51,701 nucleotides of DNA from Clostridiales bacterium (lineage in GTDB: Bacteria > Bacillota > Clostridia > Lachnospirales > Lachnospiraceae), in the NCBI GenBank assembly GCA_020860715.1, contig JAJBTU010000020.1, positions 1 through 51,701 of the forward strand. Reading direction: 5' to 3'. Below are positions 1-10,251 of the stretch, piece by piece. The translations under genes and the position numbers were made by a program. The notes below the pieces were generated by a model. It saw nothing but the letters and a program-made list of their open reading frames with translations, made no database searches and had not been told where the DNA came from. Numbering within the stretch: the stretch's first letter is position 1; each line of letters begins with the position of its first letter.

Positions 1-6
1 TCTATC

Positions 7-33
7 GAGCCTCTTTTTTTCGGCTCATTTTTT
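7..33 (+). terminator. Rho-independent terminator reading rightward
   Basis: A GAGCC/GGCTC hairpin is followed by A and six T on the plus strand. It would stop transcription entering from the left, and it sits directly against the stop codon of the leftward helicase gene. The T tract is on the plus side only, so it is weaker as a terminator for the defence operon. Confidence 0.6.
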
Positions 34-2705
34 CATAAGCTACTTGACACTACCATAAATAACCCCGGAACATTTAATTTGATGTCCGACGCTTCTGTTT
101 CCACGCTTGTATTTCCGCACTTTAACAATTCGCTCTTAAGCCTCAGCTTCCCCGTGTGACTGTCATGTACTACAAACTCCGCTTGGTGCCCGCGAATATA
201 TGTCGCTGCCTCACGAGAGAAGCCGTTCCTCTGTAACAGAATTGTCAAAGGGTTTGTAGTTCCAAATTCCACATACTCATACCAATTATTGTCGAATTCT
301 TTCACATCGTGAATCCGCTTATACTCGTTTGAAAATCGCAGAAAGTAGTTGGATATGCTAAACAATATAATGTTTTCTATTACTTCCAACGTATCCGCAA
401 AAACTACATTACGATGTTCTTTCGAATTATCGTTATATGTGGTTGGCGGTTGGTATGCCGATACCCTGAAATCTTGAGGGTGGTCTCGTTTGTACTCGAT
501 AGCCCTTTTCATAATATAACTCAGACCGACACCTTCCATCCATTCACAAAGAATTACAGCATACCACTTTCGGAGAGACTCTTTGCCAAGTGATGATTTC
601 TCATAAGTACCCCATTCGAAGATATCGGCTAACTTGTTCAAGAACTCCAGAACAGTGCTATATTGAAATCTACCATTTGGACACGGCGGGTATTCTAATC
701 CATTTTGGATGGCAATAATCAATCGTTTCGTCTGGTCAACAGATGTATTGATGTCATCATCTGGCAATGTGGGTGAGTCCTTAAACTTTTCCCTAATGCC
801 ATCTTCATCTTCGGGTGAGAGGAAATCTGAAAATTCCCGACGAACGAGACTGTTTCTGTCCTCCATTATATCCCGCAGAAGAATCAAACCAAATTTCCGC
901 ATCATAACATAGGATTCTTCAGATTGTAAGTCTTCTCCATTTGCATTTACTCTTTGCGGAATAACGGAACTCCCGCTTTTCAGAATATCGACAACATACT
1001 GTTTTTCAACTTTCTTCAAAACCTTTGGATTAGTTGCAATAGAAAGATCCTGTTCTGGTACAGGAGTCTGAAGCATTGCTACATAATCCTCTGGTGTTGC
1101 TGTTTTCTCTTCTGAGACAAAAAACACATTTCCATAGAGATTATAGCTGATTCTCCCAACTCGACCTATCAAATTGCGGAAATCAACCGGACTCATTTCA
1201 CTCCGAAAAATCTTATTGTCCGTAATAAACAAATTGTCAGCCGGAAGATTGACTCCTTCGAGCAGTGTGCTGGTACAAAACATAATGGTGATTTTTCCCG
1301 CCTGAAAGAGAGTCTCTATTCGTGTTCGAATTGAAGCTGGCAAATATCCTATATGATAAGCTACACCTTTTTTAATCATATCTGCCAGATAATAATCTCC
1401 ATGTACTTCCTGGGTAATATCCTTTGATAAAGCATCCAGTTCACGGTCATGTTTTTCCTGAATACCAGGAGAGCTGACATAATCCCTTGCTGCAGCAATT
1501 GCTTTAGCTCGCCCATTATAATATACTATCGTCTGCGTCCTTTTCTCAGGCGGCAAGCGGAGGTTCTTGGCTTCAAACAAAAGCAATATGTCTTTTAATC
1601 GTGTTCCGGCGACTTTTATGTCGGCTACTTTTATGACTTTTCCGGTTTTCTCGTTATATATACCAATCTTTCTCCCTTGTAAATCCATTAGAAATTTCAC
1701 CTGGATAACAGGAGAATATGTTGATGCAAGTTTGCTTTCATCACCGGTTTCAATCACTTCATTCATCAACCGCAAATACACCTGCGGATTGGGAATATTG
1801 GGTGATGCAAAAATAAAGTGAGGTCGTTGCGGCCTATTTAAAAGCATATCAACTACCTTATAATAAAATGGGCCTCGACTGTTTTTACCAGAAAGTTTAT
1901 GTGCCTCATCCAAAAACAAATAATCAATCTGCAAATCAGGGTTGCTGATAAGCAAATACAGCAAACGCTCCGGAGTAAGGACAAGGACAAAATTATGCTG
2001 CTCCTCCAGCGCTATATCACTGGCTGCTGTCACAACTCTATAGTTGCATTTATCTAAGTTGTCACCAAGGTCATTAATAACGCTGCGTCGCACTTCGTTA
2101 ATCAATGCTTTTGTTGGCACAATCAAAGCATAATTTTTCTTCGCACCCTGCAATACCACCTCGTCTTTTATGAACATGCGCATAATAAACGATTTCCCCA
2201 TTGATGTCGGACCCGAATAGCTGAAGCACGGATCAGACAAGTGGTCATACGCTTCTTTTTGAGCATTAAAGAATTTCTTCTCCGTGTCTGCTGGAATCGT
2301 CAAATAGTCACTACGGTATTGCGCAAATATTCTCTCAAATGTTGTAATATCCTTATAGTCAGCATTGATTTGCTTTAAGCCTTGATGATTACCTGCACTC
2401 GAAAAAACAGAACCGGCGTAGAATCTAACCAATGAATTATTGGGATATAACTCATTAAGCAATATTACAATTTCCTGCGCCCACATTTTATGATTTACGC
2501 TATGCTCTGGGTGGGTTGACTTTGAAAGAATATCTGCAAACCGCAGAGCATCCATCAAATCAAATTCCTTCGGAGACTTGTTTCCTTCAAGCTGAAACAG
2601 TTTCAAAGCATAGTTGTATAGTATCTTTTCATAGATAGCATTCAAGTATGTGTTATCTTCAATGTCGGCAAAGAGAGCGTCGCCGATGGTTCTATTCTCA
2701 CTCAT
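33..2705 (-). CDS. hamB: HamB-type superfamily 2 DNA helicase (Hachiman defence)
   Basis: 890-residue SF2 helicase. Walker A is GPTSMGKS (about residue 165), the DEAH box lies at about 267 (LDEAHK), and motif VI is RNLIGRVGRIS near 510. The C-terminal third has no motif I recognise. In Hachiman systems HamB is the DNA-loading helicase/sensor that acts with the HamA nuclease against phage. The assignment rests mainly on the neighbour: the upstream gene is a DUF1837 (HamA) protein whose stop overlaps this ATG by 4 bp (ATGA), so the two are translationally coupled. It is the last gene of a six-gene leftward operon that also carries a type I restriction system. Another SF2 defence helicase is possible but less likely given the partner. 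Confidence 0.88.
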   Translation of the reverse strand: MSENRTIGDALFADIEDNTYLNAIYEKILYNYALKLFQLEGNKSPKEFDLMDALRFADILSKSTHPEHSVNHKMWAQEIVILLNELYPNNSLVRFYAGSVFSSAGNHQGLKQINADYKDITTFERIFAQYRSDYLTIPADTEKKFFNAQKEAYDHLSDPCFSYSGPTSMGKSFIMRMFIKDEVVLQGAKKNYALIVPTKALINEVRRSVINDLGDNLDKCNYRVVTAASDIALEEQHNFVLVLTPERLLYLLISNPDLQIDYLFLDEAHKLSGKNSRGPFYYKVVDMLLNRPQRPHFIFASPNIPNPQVYLRLMNEVIETGDESKLASTYSPVIQVKFLMDLQGRKIGIYNEKTGKVIKVADIKVAGTRLKDILLLFEAKNLRLPPEKRTQTIVYYNGRAKAIAAARDYVSSPGIQEKHDRELDALSKDITQEVHGDYYLADMIKKGVAYHIGYLPASIRTRIETLFQAGKITIMFCTSTLLEGVNLPADNLFITDNKIFRSEMSPVDFRNLIGRVGRISYNLYGNVFFVSEEKTATPEDYVAMLQTPVPEQDLSIATNPKVLKKVEKQYVVDILKSGSSVIPQRVNANGEDLQSEESYVMMRKFGLILLRDIMEDRNSLVRREFSDFLSPEDEDGIREKFKDSPTLPDDDINTSVDQTKRLIIAIQNGLEYPPCPNGRFQYSTVLEFLNKLADIFEWGTYEKSSLGKESLRKWYAVILCEWMEGVGLSYIMKRAIEYKRDHPQDFRVSAYQPPTTYNDNSKEHRNVVFADTLEVIENIILFSISNYFLRFSNEYKRIHDVKEFDNNWYEYVEFGTTNPLTILLQRNGFSREAATYIRGHQAEFVVHDSHTGKLRLKSELLKCGNTSVETEASDIKLNVPGLFMVVSSSL

Positions 2706-3643
2706 GGCAAATCAACATCTCCTTCCAATACCGCTTCCATGACAGTTTTCTTATCTGCTTCAGCATCCTGAAACGGCAGCACATATATGTAAAACGAATG
2801 CATACCCAGTCCAAAATCTTGAATCTTTTGAAGTATGTAGGGAATACACCTTTTGATATCAGCCTGCATTTTTTCTTCAGCTATAGATTCATAGTCGGCA
2901 ACCGGATAATCGGCACCAAGTCCGAGAGGATATCCGAGAAATACACCATAGGAAGTGTTCATAGGTATCTTCTTTGTATCTTTGTCTGGAGTAGGCAGCA
3001 CCAGATTTTTTACAAATTCTATGTCATCCTCAGATGCCACAACATCAAGGCTCACCTGATGAATTAGGTTGATTTCCTGACCTTCATTATTCTCTGTTCT
3101 CTGTATTCTTTCGAACGCTCCGTCGATAGCATATCCCAGATCGCCAACGATATTTGACGCTCCAAATACCAATTGATGATATGGCAATCCAGTTATACCT
3201 CGCGGCAGGAGATGGATGCCATCGCAAGTGCTGGCGTATTGTTTCCCATTAGTGTCCAGTTCGATGCGGCTCATAAGTTTAGGAGCGTTAAGTTTTTCCT
3301 CCAGAAAAAGATAATTCAAAACTTCTCCCAGTTCAGCTCCGCTACCCGAAACATCTGCGCCGCCATTCTTCTTCAATACACGTAAGGCTTGCGAAATTAC
3401 TGCATCACGGTTACCGGCCTGTTCAAATTTCTCTATCTTTGCTCTTGAGAAAACATAGTCCCCAATGCAAAGGTATGTAAATCTCTTTAAATCATCGGTA
3501 GTAATTTTATTGTTTCTAATGTTGAGGTGAAAAAGGCGCAGTTCTCCCTCGGTAGTCCAAGCAACTTGTTCAGGCTGCTCAATTTCCTGAAAAACCGAAT
3601 CGAAATCACCATGCGTTAATGTCTTTGACAATGTTTCTTTCAT
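2702..3643 (-). CDS. hamA: HamA-type DUF1837 protein, nuclease motif apparently lost (Hachiman)
   Basis: 313 residues from the ATG with GAGGTG eight bases upstream; a longer TTG start at 3658 leaves no room for a ribosome site. DUF1837 hallmarks are visible: ELGEVLNYLFLEEKLNAPKL, then CDGIHLL, then the beta strand YHQLVFGASNIVGDL. In described HamA proteins this strand carries a PD-(D/E)XK pair written GE-(S/A)-K. Here the E and K positions read A and N (codons GCG and AAT), so the usual nuclease centre looks broken although the fold-defining sequence is kept. The gene starts 20 nt after hsdR and overlaps hamB by 4 bp. Either a relocated active site or a non-nucleolytic role would explain this. 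Family call is firm; loss of activity is inference. Confidence 0.85.
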   Translation of the reverse strand: MKETLSKTLTHGDFDSVFQEIEQPEQVAWTTEGELRLFHLNIRNNKITTDDLKRFTYLCIGDYVFSRAKIEKFEQAGNRDAVISQALRVLKKNGGADVSGSGAELGEVLNYLFLEEKLNAPKLMSRIELDTNGKQYASTCDGIHLLPRGITGLPYHQLVFGASNIVGDLGYAIDGAFERIQRTENNEGQEINLIHQVSLDVVASEDDIEFVKNLVLPTPDKDTKKIPMNTSYGVFLGYPLGLGADYPVADYESIAEEKMQADIKRCIPYILQKIQDFGLGMHSFYIYVLPFQDAEADKKTVMEAVLEGDVDLP

Positions 3644-3663
3644 CCTGCGCCACCTCAAATCTG

Positions 3664-6600
3664 CTATTTCTTATCTTTCTTCGTCCCGTATGGTACAGTA
3701 TCCTCCGCAACCATTAGCAATTCGTCCTGTGGAAATTCGTATACGGTAGTCTTATGGTCACTGCTTTCTCCCGGCATCACATATGGCTTTCCTTCTGGGT
3801 TGTACGTCAGATTGAATACCAAATCGGAGAGCCACTTCTTGAAGGAAGGGTTATCCTGGAATTGTTTGAACAACTCCATGTTGTCTGCCATGATGGAAAA
3901 GATGACTTGTTGCAAAGCCCGTTCGCTTTCTGTACGCGCCTCTTGCTCATCGGAATTTCTCATGGCGTTCTGGTACTTTTTGTCTTTGGAGACCATTTCC
4001 GGGATGGCAAGAATTTGCCGTTGGACATTATCAGCATCATTCCAATTGATATTTCCAAACATATCATTGAAGTCCATGATTATCTTAGAAAGCAAATCCA
4101 TCTCCGGCTCAACGATATGTCCAACCTTGCCTGCCGGTACCGGTGCAATTTCAGCATCGGTGTCTTCCAGCTTAATAGAGATAGCTTCCTGTGCCTCATT
4201 GCGATAGCTATTCAAATCTATTGTAGAAAGAATGCCCTCTGACAAATCATCACCACGAGGTGAAGGCAATTTCGGAATCAACAGATTCAAGAAGATAGAC
4301 AGCTTTTCCCATTCAACATTTCCATAGGGCAGAATTGAGCCAAGGAAGCCATATGTACGCACAAACGACTTCGCCGCGCTCTTAAACTTAATCTGGTCAT
4401 CCAGCTCCAGCTGTTTATATACCGCTGTGCAAGCGTCAAGGATCGGGTCAAGGCGGTCACGTTCCGCACCACTCAGGAATAAGTCCACCAGTTTCTCAAT
4501 ATCGTTATCATCGTATACCTGATAGCTTTCCATAAGCGTAATCAGGTCATATAGTTTATTAGGGTCGGTTTCACCGGATAGTATCGTCGTCCGATAGAAC
4601 TTTGAAAACGCCTCTTCAATTACCGATGTTTTATTTGCAAAATCCAGCACATAGACCTCATCCTTACCAGGGCAAGCCCTGTTCAATCGAGAAAGCGTCT
4701 GCACGGCAGCAATGTCGTAAAGCGGTTTATCTACATACATTGTCTGCAAAAGCGGCTCGTCAAAGCCCGTCTGAAACATATCCGCAACTATCAGTATCCG
4801 ATATGGGTCTTTTTTGAACTCCTTCGGAATTTTAGCATCAGGAAAGCCATTCAAGGATGCTGATGTCAGCGCCGGTTCGTTTCCGTTATATTTATGATCG
4901 CCAGAAAACGCCACAATCGTCTTGTAAGGGCTGTGTCTTTCAGAGAGGCATTTATTTATGGCATAGTAATACTCAATGCACCTCGGAATGCTGGCTGTGA
5001 CCACCATAGCACGAGCCATACCGTTGAGCTTCTTCTTTGCAATGACCTGCTCGTGGAAGTGCTCCACTATCATAGCAGCTTTCTTGGCAACGACCTCGGA
5101 ATTTCCCTCGACAAATGCACGCAGTTTCTTCTGCGCCCGTTTCTTGTCGAACATCGGGTCATCCTCAACGGTCTTCATGATTTTGTACCAGCTGTCGATG
5201 GTGGTGTAGTTTTTCAGCACATCAAGAATGAAGCCCTCCTGGATAGCCTGCTTCATAGTATAAACATGGAACGGGCGATGCTTAATCTCACCATCTTCCT
5301 CATAAGCGACACCGAACATCTCCTCGGTCTTGTTCTTTGGAGTCGCCGTGAAAGCAAAGTAGCTGGCAGAAGATACGAGCTTGCGTCCTTCCATCATGGC
5401 ATTAATTTTGTCTTCATTGTCCGCATCATCATCTGTAGCAAGACCAGAAAGTGCCAGATTCATATTTGCGGAATTGCGTCCGCTCTGACCAGAATGTGCC
5501 TCATCAATAATGATGGCGAACTTACTGTTCTTATGTTCCTGACCAATCTCCGATACGATATAAGGGAACTTCTCAATCGTCGTAATGATGATTCTCTTTC
5601 CGTCCTGTATTGCCTTCCGCAAATCACCAGAATGCTCTGCCCACGTTACAGTATTTTTCACTTGCATAAACTGTTTGATGGTGTTGCGTATCTGCTTATC
5701 CAGAATACGTCGGTCGGTTACGACAAGGACAGAGTCAATCATCGGATGTCCATCTTTTTCAAGCCCAATCAGTTGATGCGCCAGCCATGCAATGGTATTT
5801 GACTTTCCGCTGCCCGCACTATGCTGCGTAAGATATCTCTTGCCGACACCGTTCTCCTTAACATCGGCGAGAAGTTTTTCCACGCAATCTAACTGATGAT
5901 AACGCGGCCATATCTGTTTAACGGTTTTCTTCTTGGTATCCTCGTCGACTTCTTCGATGACCTGTGCATAGTTTTCAATGATTCTGGACAACTTTCTCTT
6001 GGTGAGAATATCCTTCCAGAGGTAATCTGTCATAAGACCATTGGGATTCGGCGGATTTCCCGCGCCGTCGTTGTATCCCTTATTAAACGGCAAAAACCAA
6101 CTATCTTTTCCAGCAAGTTTTGTACAGAACTGAATCGTAGCATCATCCACAGCGAAATGAACCATGCAGCGTTTGAAGGAAAAGAGAATGTCACGAGGAT
6201 CACGGTCTTCTTTGTACTGACGTACAGCATTCTCTGTATTCTGCTTTGTAAGCTGATTTTTCAGTTCCATCGTAATAACAGGTAGGCCATTGATAAACAG
6301 GCATACATCCAGCGCCAGCTTTCCAGCATCTTGCGAGTACCGCAGCTGTCTGGTCACACTGAATATATTCTTCTCATACATAATTCTGGCCTGCTGGTTA
6401 TTCTCAGTCGGTGTCAGGTAGAACATGATAAGGTCAGCCGGATAGACTTTCACGCCTTTTCGCAGCACATCAATAATACCTCTCTTGGCAATTTCTCCAG
6501 ACAGGCGATTCATAAATTGGCGTTTTTTGGTGTCAGACTTGAACACACCCAGCTTCTCCATTTCCTTCGGCTGTGTATTCTGTAGGAAACGGAGTAGGCG

Positions 6601-6726
6601 TGTTTCGTCAACAGCATATTCCTTGTTATAATCGGCGTTGGTGCCTTCCTCGTATCCATTCTGCCCTACGAGCCACTTTACGATTAAGGATTCAAGACCG
6701 TTTTCCTTTGTGTTAGTAAAAGCCAT
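3664..6726 (-). CDS. hsdR: Type I restriction enzyme R subunit
   Basis: 1020 residues, normal length for HsdR. The N-terminal nuclease domain has a D...MELKN (E-x-K) signature. The translocase motor follows with Walker A SAGSGKS, DEAH in IIDEAHSGQ, motif III FTATPKNK, QTGFDEP, and motif VI LSRLNRACPG. It joins HsdM2S to make the ATP-driven complex that translocates DNA and cleaves unmethylated DNA at a distance. The start codon lies 3 nt after the hsdS stop, with its GAGGAGGTG ribosome site inside the hsdS tail, so expression is coupled. All catalytic motifs look intact. It is unusual that hamAB follow in the same operon only 20 nt downstream. Confidence 0.96.
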   Translation of the reverse strand: MAFTNTKENGLESLIVKWLVGQNGYEEGTNADYNKEYAVDETRLLRFLQNTQPKEMEKLGVFKSDTKKRQFMNRLSGEIAKRGIIDVLRKGVKVYPADLIMFYLTPTENNQQARIMYEKNIFSVTRQLRYSQDAGKLALDVCLFINGLPVITMELKNQLTKQNTENAVRQYKEDRDPRDILFSFKRCMVHFAVDDATIQFCTKLAGKDSWFLPFNKGYNDGAGNPPNPNGLMTDYLWKDILTKRKLSRIIENYAQVIEEVDEDTKKKTVKQIWPRYHQLDCVEKLLADVKENGVGKRYLTQHSAGSGKSNTIAWLAHQLIGLEKDGHPMIDSVLVVTDRRILDKQIRNTIKQFMQVKNTVTWAEHSGDLRKAIQDGKRIIITTIEKFPYIVSEIGQEHKNSKFAIIIDEAHSGQSGRNSANMNLALSGLATDDDADNEDKINAMMEGRKLVSSASYFAFTATPKNKTEEMFGVAYEEDGEIKHRPFHVYTMKQAIQEGFILDVLKNYTTIDSWYKIMKTVEDDPMFDKKRAQKKLRAFVEGNSEVVAKKAAMIVEHFHEQVIAKKKLNGMARAMVVTASIPRCIEYYYAINKCLSERHSPYKTIVAFSGDHKYNGNEPALTSASLNGFPDAKIPKEFKKDPYRILIVADMFQTGFDEPLLQTMYVDKPLYDIAAVQTLSRLNRACPGKDEVYVLDFANKTSVIEEAFSKFYRTTILSGETDPNKLYDLITLMESYQVYDDNDIEKLVDLFLSGAERDRLDPILDACTAVYKQLELDDQIKFKSAAKSFVRTYGFLGSILPYGNVEWEKLSIFLNLLIPKLPSPRGDDLSEGILSTIDLNSYRNEAQEAISIKLEDTDAEIAPVPAGKVGHIVEPEMDLLSKIIMDFNDMFGNINWNDADNVQRQILAIPEMVSKDKKYQNAMRNSDEQEARTESERALQQVIFSIMADNMELFKQFQDNPSFKKWLSDLVFNLTYNPEGKPYVMPGESSDHKTTVYEFPQDELLMVAEDTVPYGTKKDKK

Positions 6727-6729
6727 AGC

Positions 6730-8163
6730 CTACACCTCCTCATCAGATACATCTTCTGATTCGTCATCACTATCTGAATCCGCATCTGAACATTCTTCCA
6801 CATACTCATATTCTGGAATGTCTACTGCGCGAACATCTATTTTTCCTGTAACAGCATCTGAAATAATCCTTGCTTTTAATTCCTGAAGATTTTTAATGTT
6901 CTCACGTTCTATTTCTATGGCTTTATCGATCTGAACAAGTCTTTGCTCAATTTCCGCAAGAATACTTTTCTGTTCTTCAATATTTGGTATTCCAAGGCTA
7001 AAGTTTTTAATAAAATTAACAGATACTCGTTTCTGTCCAGCAGAACCTGTCATCACCTCTTCACCAAGTTTTCTGAAAGGTCTTGTCATGGTAATCATAT
7101 ATAAATATTTTGACAGGACTTTTTCAGATGGACGCAGGTTAATAAATTCTGTTGTGCCAAATCCGATATCAGTATCAAGATTATCTAAGCAAGCTCCTTT
7201 TCCATTTTCAAAGCACGGTGTAATTTTTGCCACAACTACATCGCCTTTTGCAAAAGATGAGAATCCCGTTCGCACATCAGCTATTTTTTTCTTTATTGAA
7301 CAGTCAAGCTCGCCGGTTTCGGAGACATTTTCCATCGGAAGAAATGTAACCAAGTCCATGTCATCTTTCGCCTTAACGATATCCGAGATTGAGGCGTTAG
7401 CTCTGCAAATACGCTTCAATGGCAAAACATCCCACGTGGCAGGGACTTCTCCAAGCCAATAAACACCACTGTCTTTTTTATCAACACTTTTAAACCCATG
7501 TAGTATGCCTTGATCTATTGTCGCTTTGCGTAATTCCCTATAAGCAGATACTTGTTTTTTCTTGATTGAAATTAACTTGTTAATCTCCGAAACTTTCCAA
7601 TCAAGATACCTTACAATCTGATCCTGTTCTTTTCTCGGAGGAACCGGAAGTATAACATTACCAAGATAATTCATCGAAATGCGCATGCGAACAGATGTAA
7701 GAACGCCCTCATCGCTTTCGTGCATCAGGATACCCTTCCCAAGTCCAATAAGGCTTCGTTGAAAAGTAACAAGTCTAAAAATGTAGTGATAGTACCAGAT
7801 GTTTTCATCTGAACGTGGATAGAAAGCATAGTATACCGGGCTGATAGCCCCGTAGTATCTGGATACTCCAGCTGCTCCGGAAACCACATTCATACAGTTA
7901 ACAAGTAGATCGTTCTCACGACAAATATTATATTGTGTCAAATCATCCTTCGGTTTATTTCCACCTGCACCTTCTTTTTCTGCATAAGGAACAACCCCCT
8001 GCTTAGCTGTTAGGGACAATATGAAATCAGTCTGAATAGGATTGTTTCTCTCTTTTCTCATTGCAAATACACCCTTGAGGCGTTTTATTTCCCAATGTGA
8101 CGGAATCTGCTCTACCCATCTCTGAGCAATCTCGGTGTAGGAAGTATATTCTTCTTTATCCAT
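6730..8163 (-). CDS. hsdS: Type I restriction specificity subunit with acidic tail
   Basis: 477 residues with two target-recognition domains in the usual tandem: the first opens with IPSHWEIKRLKGVF, the second with VPATWDVLPLKRICR, each closed by a helical spacer (PRKEQDQIVRYLDWKVSEIN; IEEQKSILAEIEQRLVQI). HsdS chooses the bipartite DNA site read by HsdM and HsdR. The last 25 or so residues are almost all Asp, Glu and Ser, which is not part of the usual HsdS architecture. The ATG has GGAGG eight bases upstream and overlaps the hsdM stop by 8 bp. I saw no inverted-repeat shuffling site or second hsdS copy in the window. The target sequence cannot be predicted from this. Confidence 0.95.
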   Translation of the reverse strand: MDKEEYTSYTEIAQRWVEQIPSHWEIKRLKGVFAMRKERNNPIQTDFILSLTAKQGVVPYAEKEGAGGNKPKDDLTQYNICRENDLLVNCMNVVSGAAGVSRYYGAISPVYYAFYPRSDENIWYYHYIFRLVTFQRSLIGLGKGILMHESDEGVLTSVRMRISMNYLGNVILPVPPRKEQDQIVRYLDWKVSEINKLISIKKKQVSAYRELRKATIDQGILHGFKSVDKKDSGVYWLGEVPATWDVLPLKRICRANASISDIVKAKDDMDLVTFLPMENVSETGELDCSIKKKIADVRTGFSSFAKGDVVVAKITPCFENGKGACLDNLDTDIGFGTTEFINLRPSEKVLSKYLYMITMTRPFRKLGEEVMTGSAGQKRVSVNFIKNFSLGIPNIEEQKSILAEIEQRLVQIDKAIEIERENIKNLQELKARIISDAVTGKIDVRAVDIPEYEYVEECSDADSDSDDESEDVSDEEV

Positions 8164-10168
8164 TTATTTTTCCTCCTACAATTCGGGACAGCATCCCATC
8201 TGCTTCCTTTTCAAGGTCATTCAAAGATGTAATAATTTCATCCATACTTCTCAAATTGATAGGTCTGTAAAAATACTTATTGAAGTTAATTTCATATCCG
8301 ATCTGTGTCTTCTTTTCGTCAATCCAAGCGTCTGGAGCATAAGAGAATACTTCATTCTCCATGAAACCCTCGATCCCTCCATCATAAGAAAAAGGAATGA
8401 GTTCCGTATCCCTCAAATCAACATCAGCCTCTCCCTTAACTGGTTTAGCATTGCCATCTTTAACGGTGATGAAAGGCCGAATTTTCTTCAACACTGTAGC
8501 CTTTAACTTGGTAGCTTTTGCAAATGCAGACCAATCGTCAAGTGGAGTATCAGGTGGAACAGAAGCAATCGCTTTTTTTACAGCAGCAAGCTCATCTGCT
8601 TTCTTGAAGGTATCTGCAGGAATTACGCCATCTGGATTTACCCGTAATCTCAAGGGGCGTTCAACAGTTACAGACCAATATGCGAATTCCTCATTATTGA
8701 AAATCATGCTAACTTCGCTTTCTTCCATTTCAAGGAAGATGCGCACAATCTCGTTTCTAATCTCTGCTGTAAACTCACAGTTTTTCTTTCCCATATTTCG
8801 CAGAAGAGGCGCTTTCATTTTGGAAGCATCAATCAACTGAATCTTTCCCTTTCTTCGATCCTCTTTTTTATTTGAAAGAATCCAAATGAATGTCCCAATT
8901 CCAGTATTATAAAACATATTATCCGGCAACGAGATAATTGCCTCTACCAAGTCATTTTCAATCATATACCTTCTGGCATTGCTCTCACCGCTTCCGGCAT
9001 CTCCAGTGAACAGAGACGACCCGTTATGTACTTCAGCGATACGGCTTCCAAGCTCAGTATCTTTCTTCATCTTTGATATGTTGTTCAACAGAAAGAGAAG
9101 CTGCCCATCACTGGTTCTCGGAATCATCGCCATCTCTTCACCGCCCTCAAGATAGGTGTTGAAGCGGGTATCCAAAATATCTTTCTTGCCACCCATTTTC
9201 TCGGCGTCCGTTTTCCAACTCTTTCCATACGGCGGATTAGAAAGCATGAAATCAAACTGTCTTGAAGCGTGCTGATCGTCAGACAGCGTGGAGCCATACA
9301 TGATATGAGAGGCTTCTTCGCCGTCTCCTTTAAGCAACATATCTGCTGTACAGATAGCGTAAGTCTCCGGGTTAATTTCCTGTCCAAAAAGATGGATTGA
9401 TACATCCTTGCCACGTCTCTTGGCAAGCGTTAAAAGTCTATCCTGCGCAACAGTGAGCATCCCGCCGGTGCCACACGCTCCGTCATAGCAGGAGTAGGAG
9501 GCATCTTTTATCTGGTCAGCAATCGGCATAAACACAAGGTCTGCCATAAGTTCAACAACATCACGAGGTGTCCAGTGTTCTCCAGCTTCCTCGTTGTTTT
9601 CTTCATTGAATTTACGGATTAGTTCCTCAAAAATAGTTCCCATACCATGATTGTCAAGTCCTGGGTGCTTGAGGATAGTCTTTTCCGCATCTTTATAAAT
9701 AGGATTTGGACTCAGATTAATGTCAGAAGATGTAAACTTCTCGATAACAGCACTAAGAATATCCGCATCCACCATTGTGTCTATCTGATTGCGGAACTTA
9801 AACTTGTCCAGTATCACCTGAACGTTGGGAGAAAAACCATCAAGGTATGCGATAAAATCGGCTTTCAGTGTCTGTGCCTTAGAACGGCTGGTCAAATCCT
9901 TCAGCAAAAAGGGCGAAGAATTACAGAAAGCCTGTCCTGCAGCATTGCAAAGTGCAGGCCATTGGTTATCAATCTTTGCAGCGTCAAGCTGTTTCTTCAT
10001 GGCAAGCACAGCCGGTTTTGTGTCCTCCAGCATAGCATCCAGACGACGAATAACCGTCATCGGTAAAATAACATCACGATACTTACCGCGCACATACACA
10101 TCGCGCAGACAGTCATCGGCGATTCCCCATATAAAACTTACAATTTGATTGTGAACCTGATTGTCCAT
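8156..10168 (-). CDS. hsdM: Type I restriction DNA adenine methyltransferase subunit
   Basis: 670 residues from MDNQVHN, chosen because GGAGG stands eight bases before this ATG; the ATG fifteen bases upstream is inside the ribosome site. HsdM N-terminal helical domain, then EHWTPRDVVELMADLV, SAM motif I DGACGTGGML and the N6-adenine catalytic motif NPPY (LSNPPYGKSWK). With HsdS it protects host DNA by methylating adenines in the HsdS target. The C-terminal part (from about residue 520) is longer than in minimal HsdM proteins. The stop overlaps hsdS by 8 bp. An 83-nt gap separates it from the HTH gene upstream. Confidence 0.96.
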   Translation of the reverse strand: MDNQVHNQIVSFIWGIADDCLRDVYVRGKYRDVILPMTVIRRLDAMLEDTKPAVLAMKKQLDAAKIDNQWPALCNAAGQAFCNSSPFLLKDLTSRSKAQTLKADFIAYLDGFSPNVQVILDKFKFRNQIDTMVDADILSAVIEKFTSSDINLSPNPIYKDAEKTILKHPGLDNHGMGTIFEELIRKFNEENNEEAGEHWTPRDVVELMADLVFMPIADQIKDASYSCYDGACGTGGMLTVAQDRLLTLAKRRGKDVSIHLFGQEINPETYAICTADMLLKGDGEEASHIMYGSTLSDDQHASRQFDFMLSNPPYGKSWKTDAEKMGGKKDILDTRFNTYLEGGEEMAMIPRTSDGQLLFLLNNISKMKKDTELGSRIAEVHNGSSLFTGDAGSGESNARRYMIENDLVEAIISLPDNMFYNTGIGTFIWILSNKKEDRRKGKIQLIDASKMKAPLLRNMGKKNCEFTAEIRNEIVRIFLEMEESEVSMIFNNEEFAYWSVTVERPLRLRVNPDGVIPADTFKKADELAAVKKAIASVPPDTPLDDWSAFAKATKLKATVLKKIRPFITVKDGNAKPVKGEADVDLRDTELIPFSYDGGIEGFMENEVFSYAPDAWIDEKKTQIGYEINFNKYFYRPINLRSMDEIITSLNDLEKEADGMLSRIVGGKING

Positions 10169-10251
10169 TAAAATTTCCTCCATTTATCCGTGACATAACC
10201 AGTCACTCTATATTTTCATTCTGTATAATTCTATTTTTCAGCAATACGGAC

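Noticed and set aside
4894-5802. 302-codon plus-strand frame
   Set aside because: It is the shadow of hsdR on the other strand; no ribosome site and no family text.
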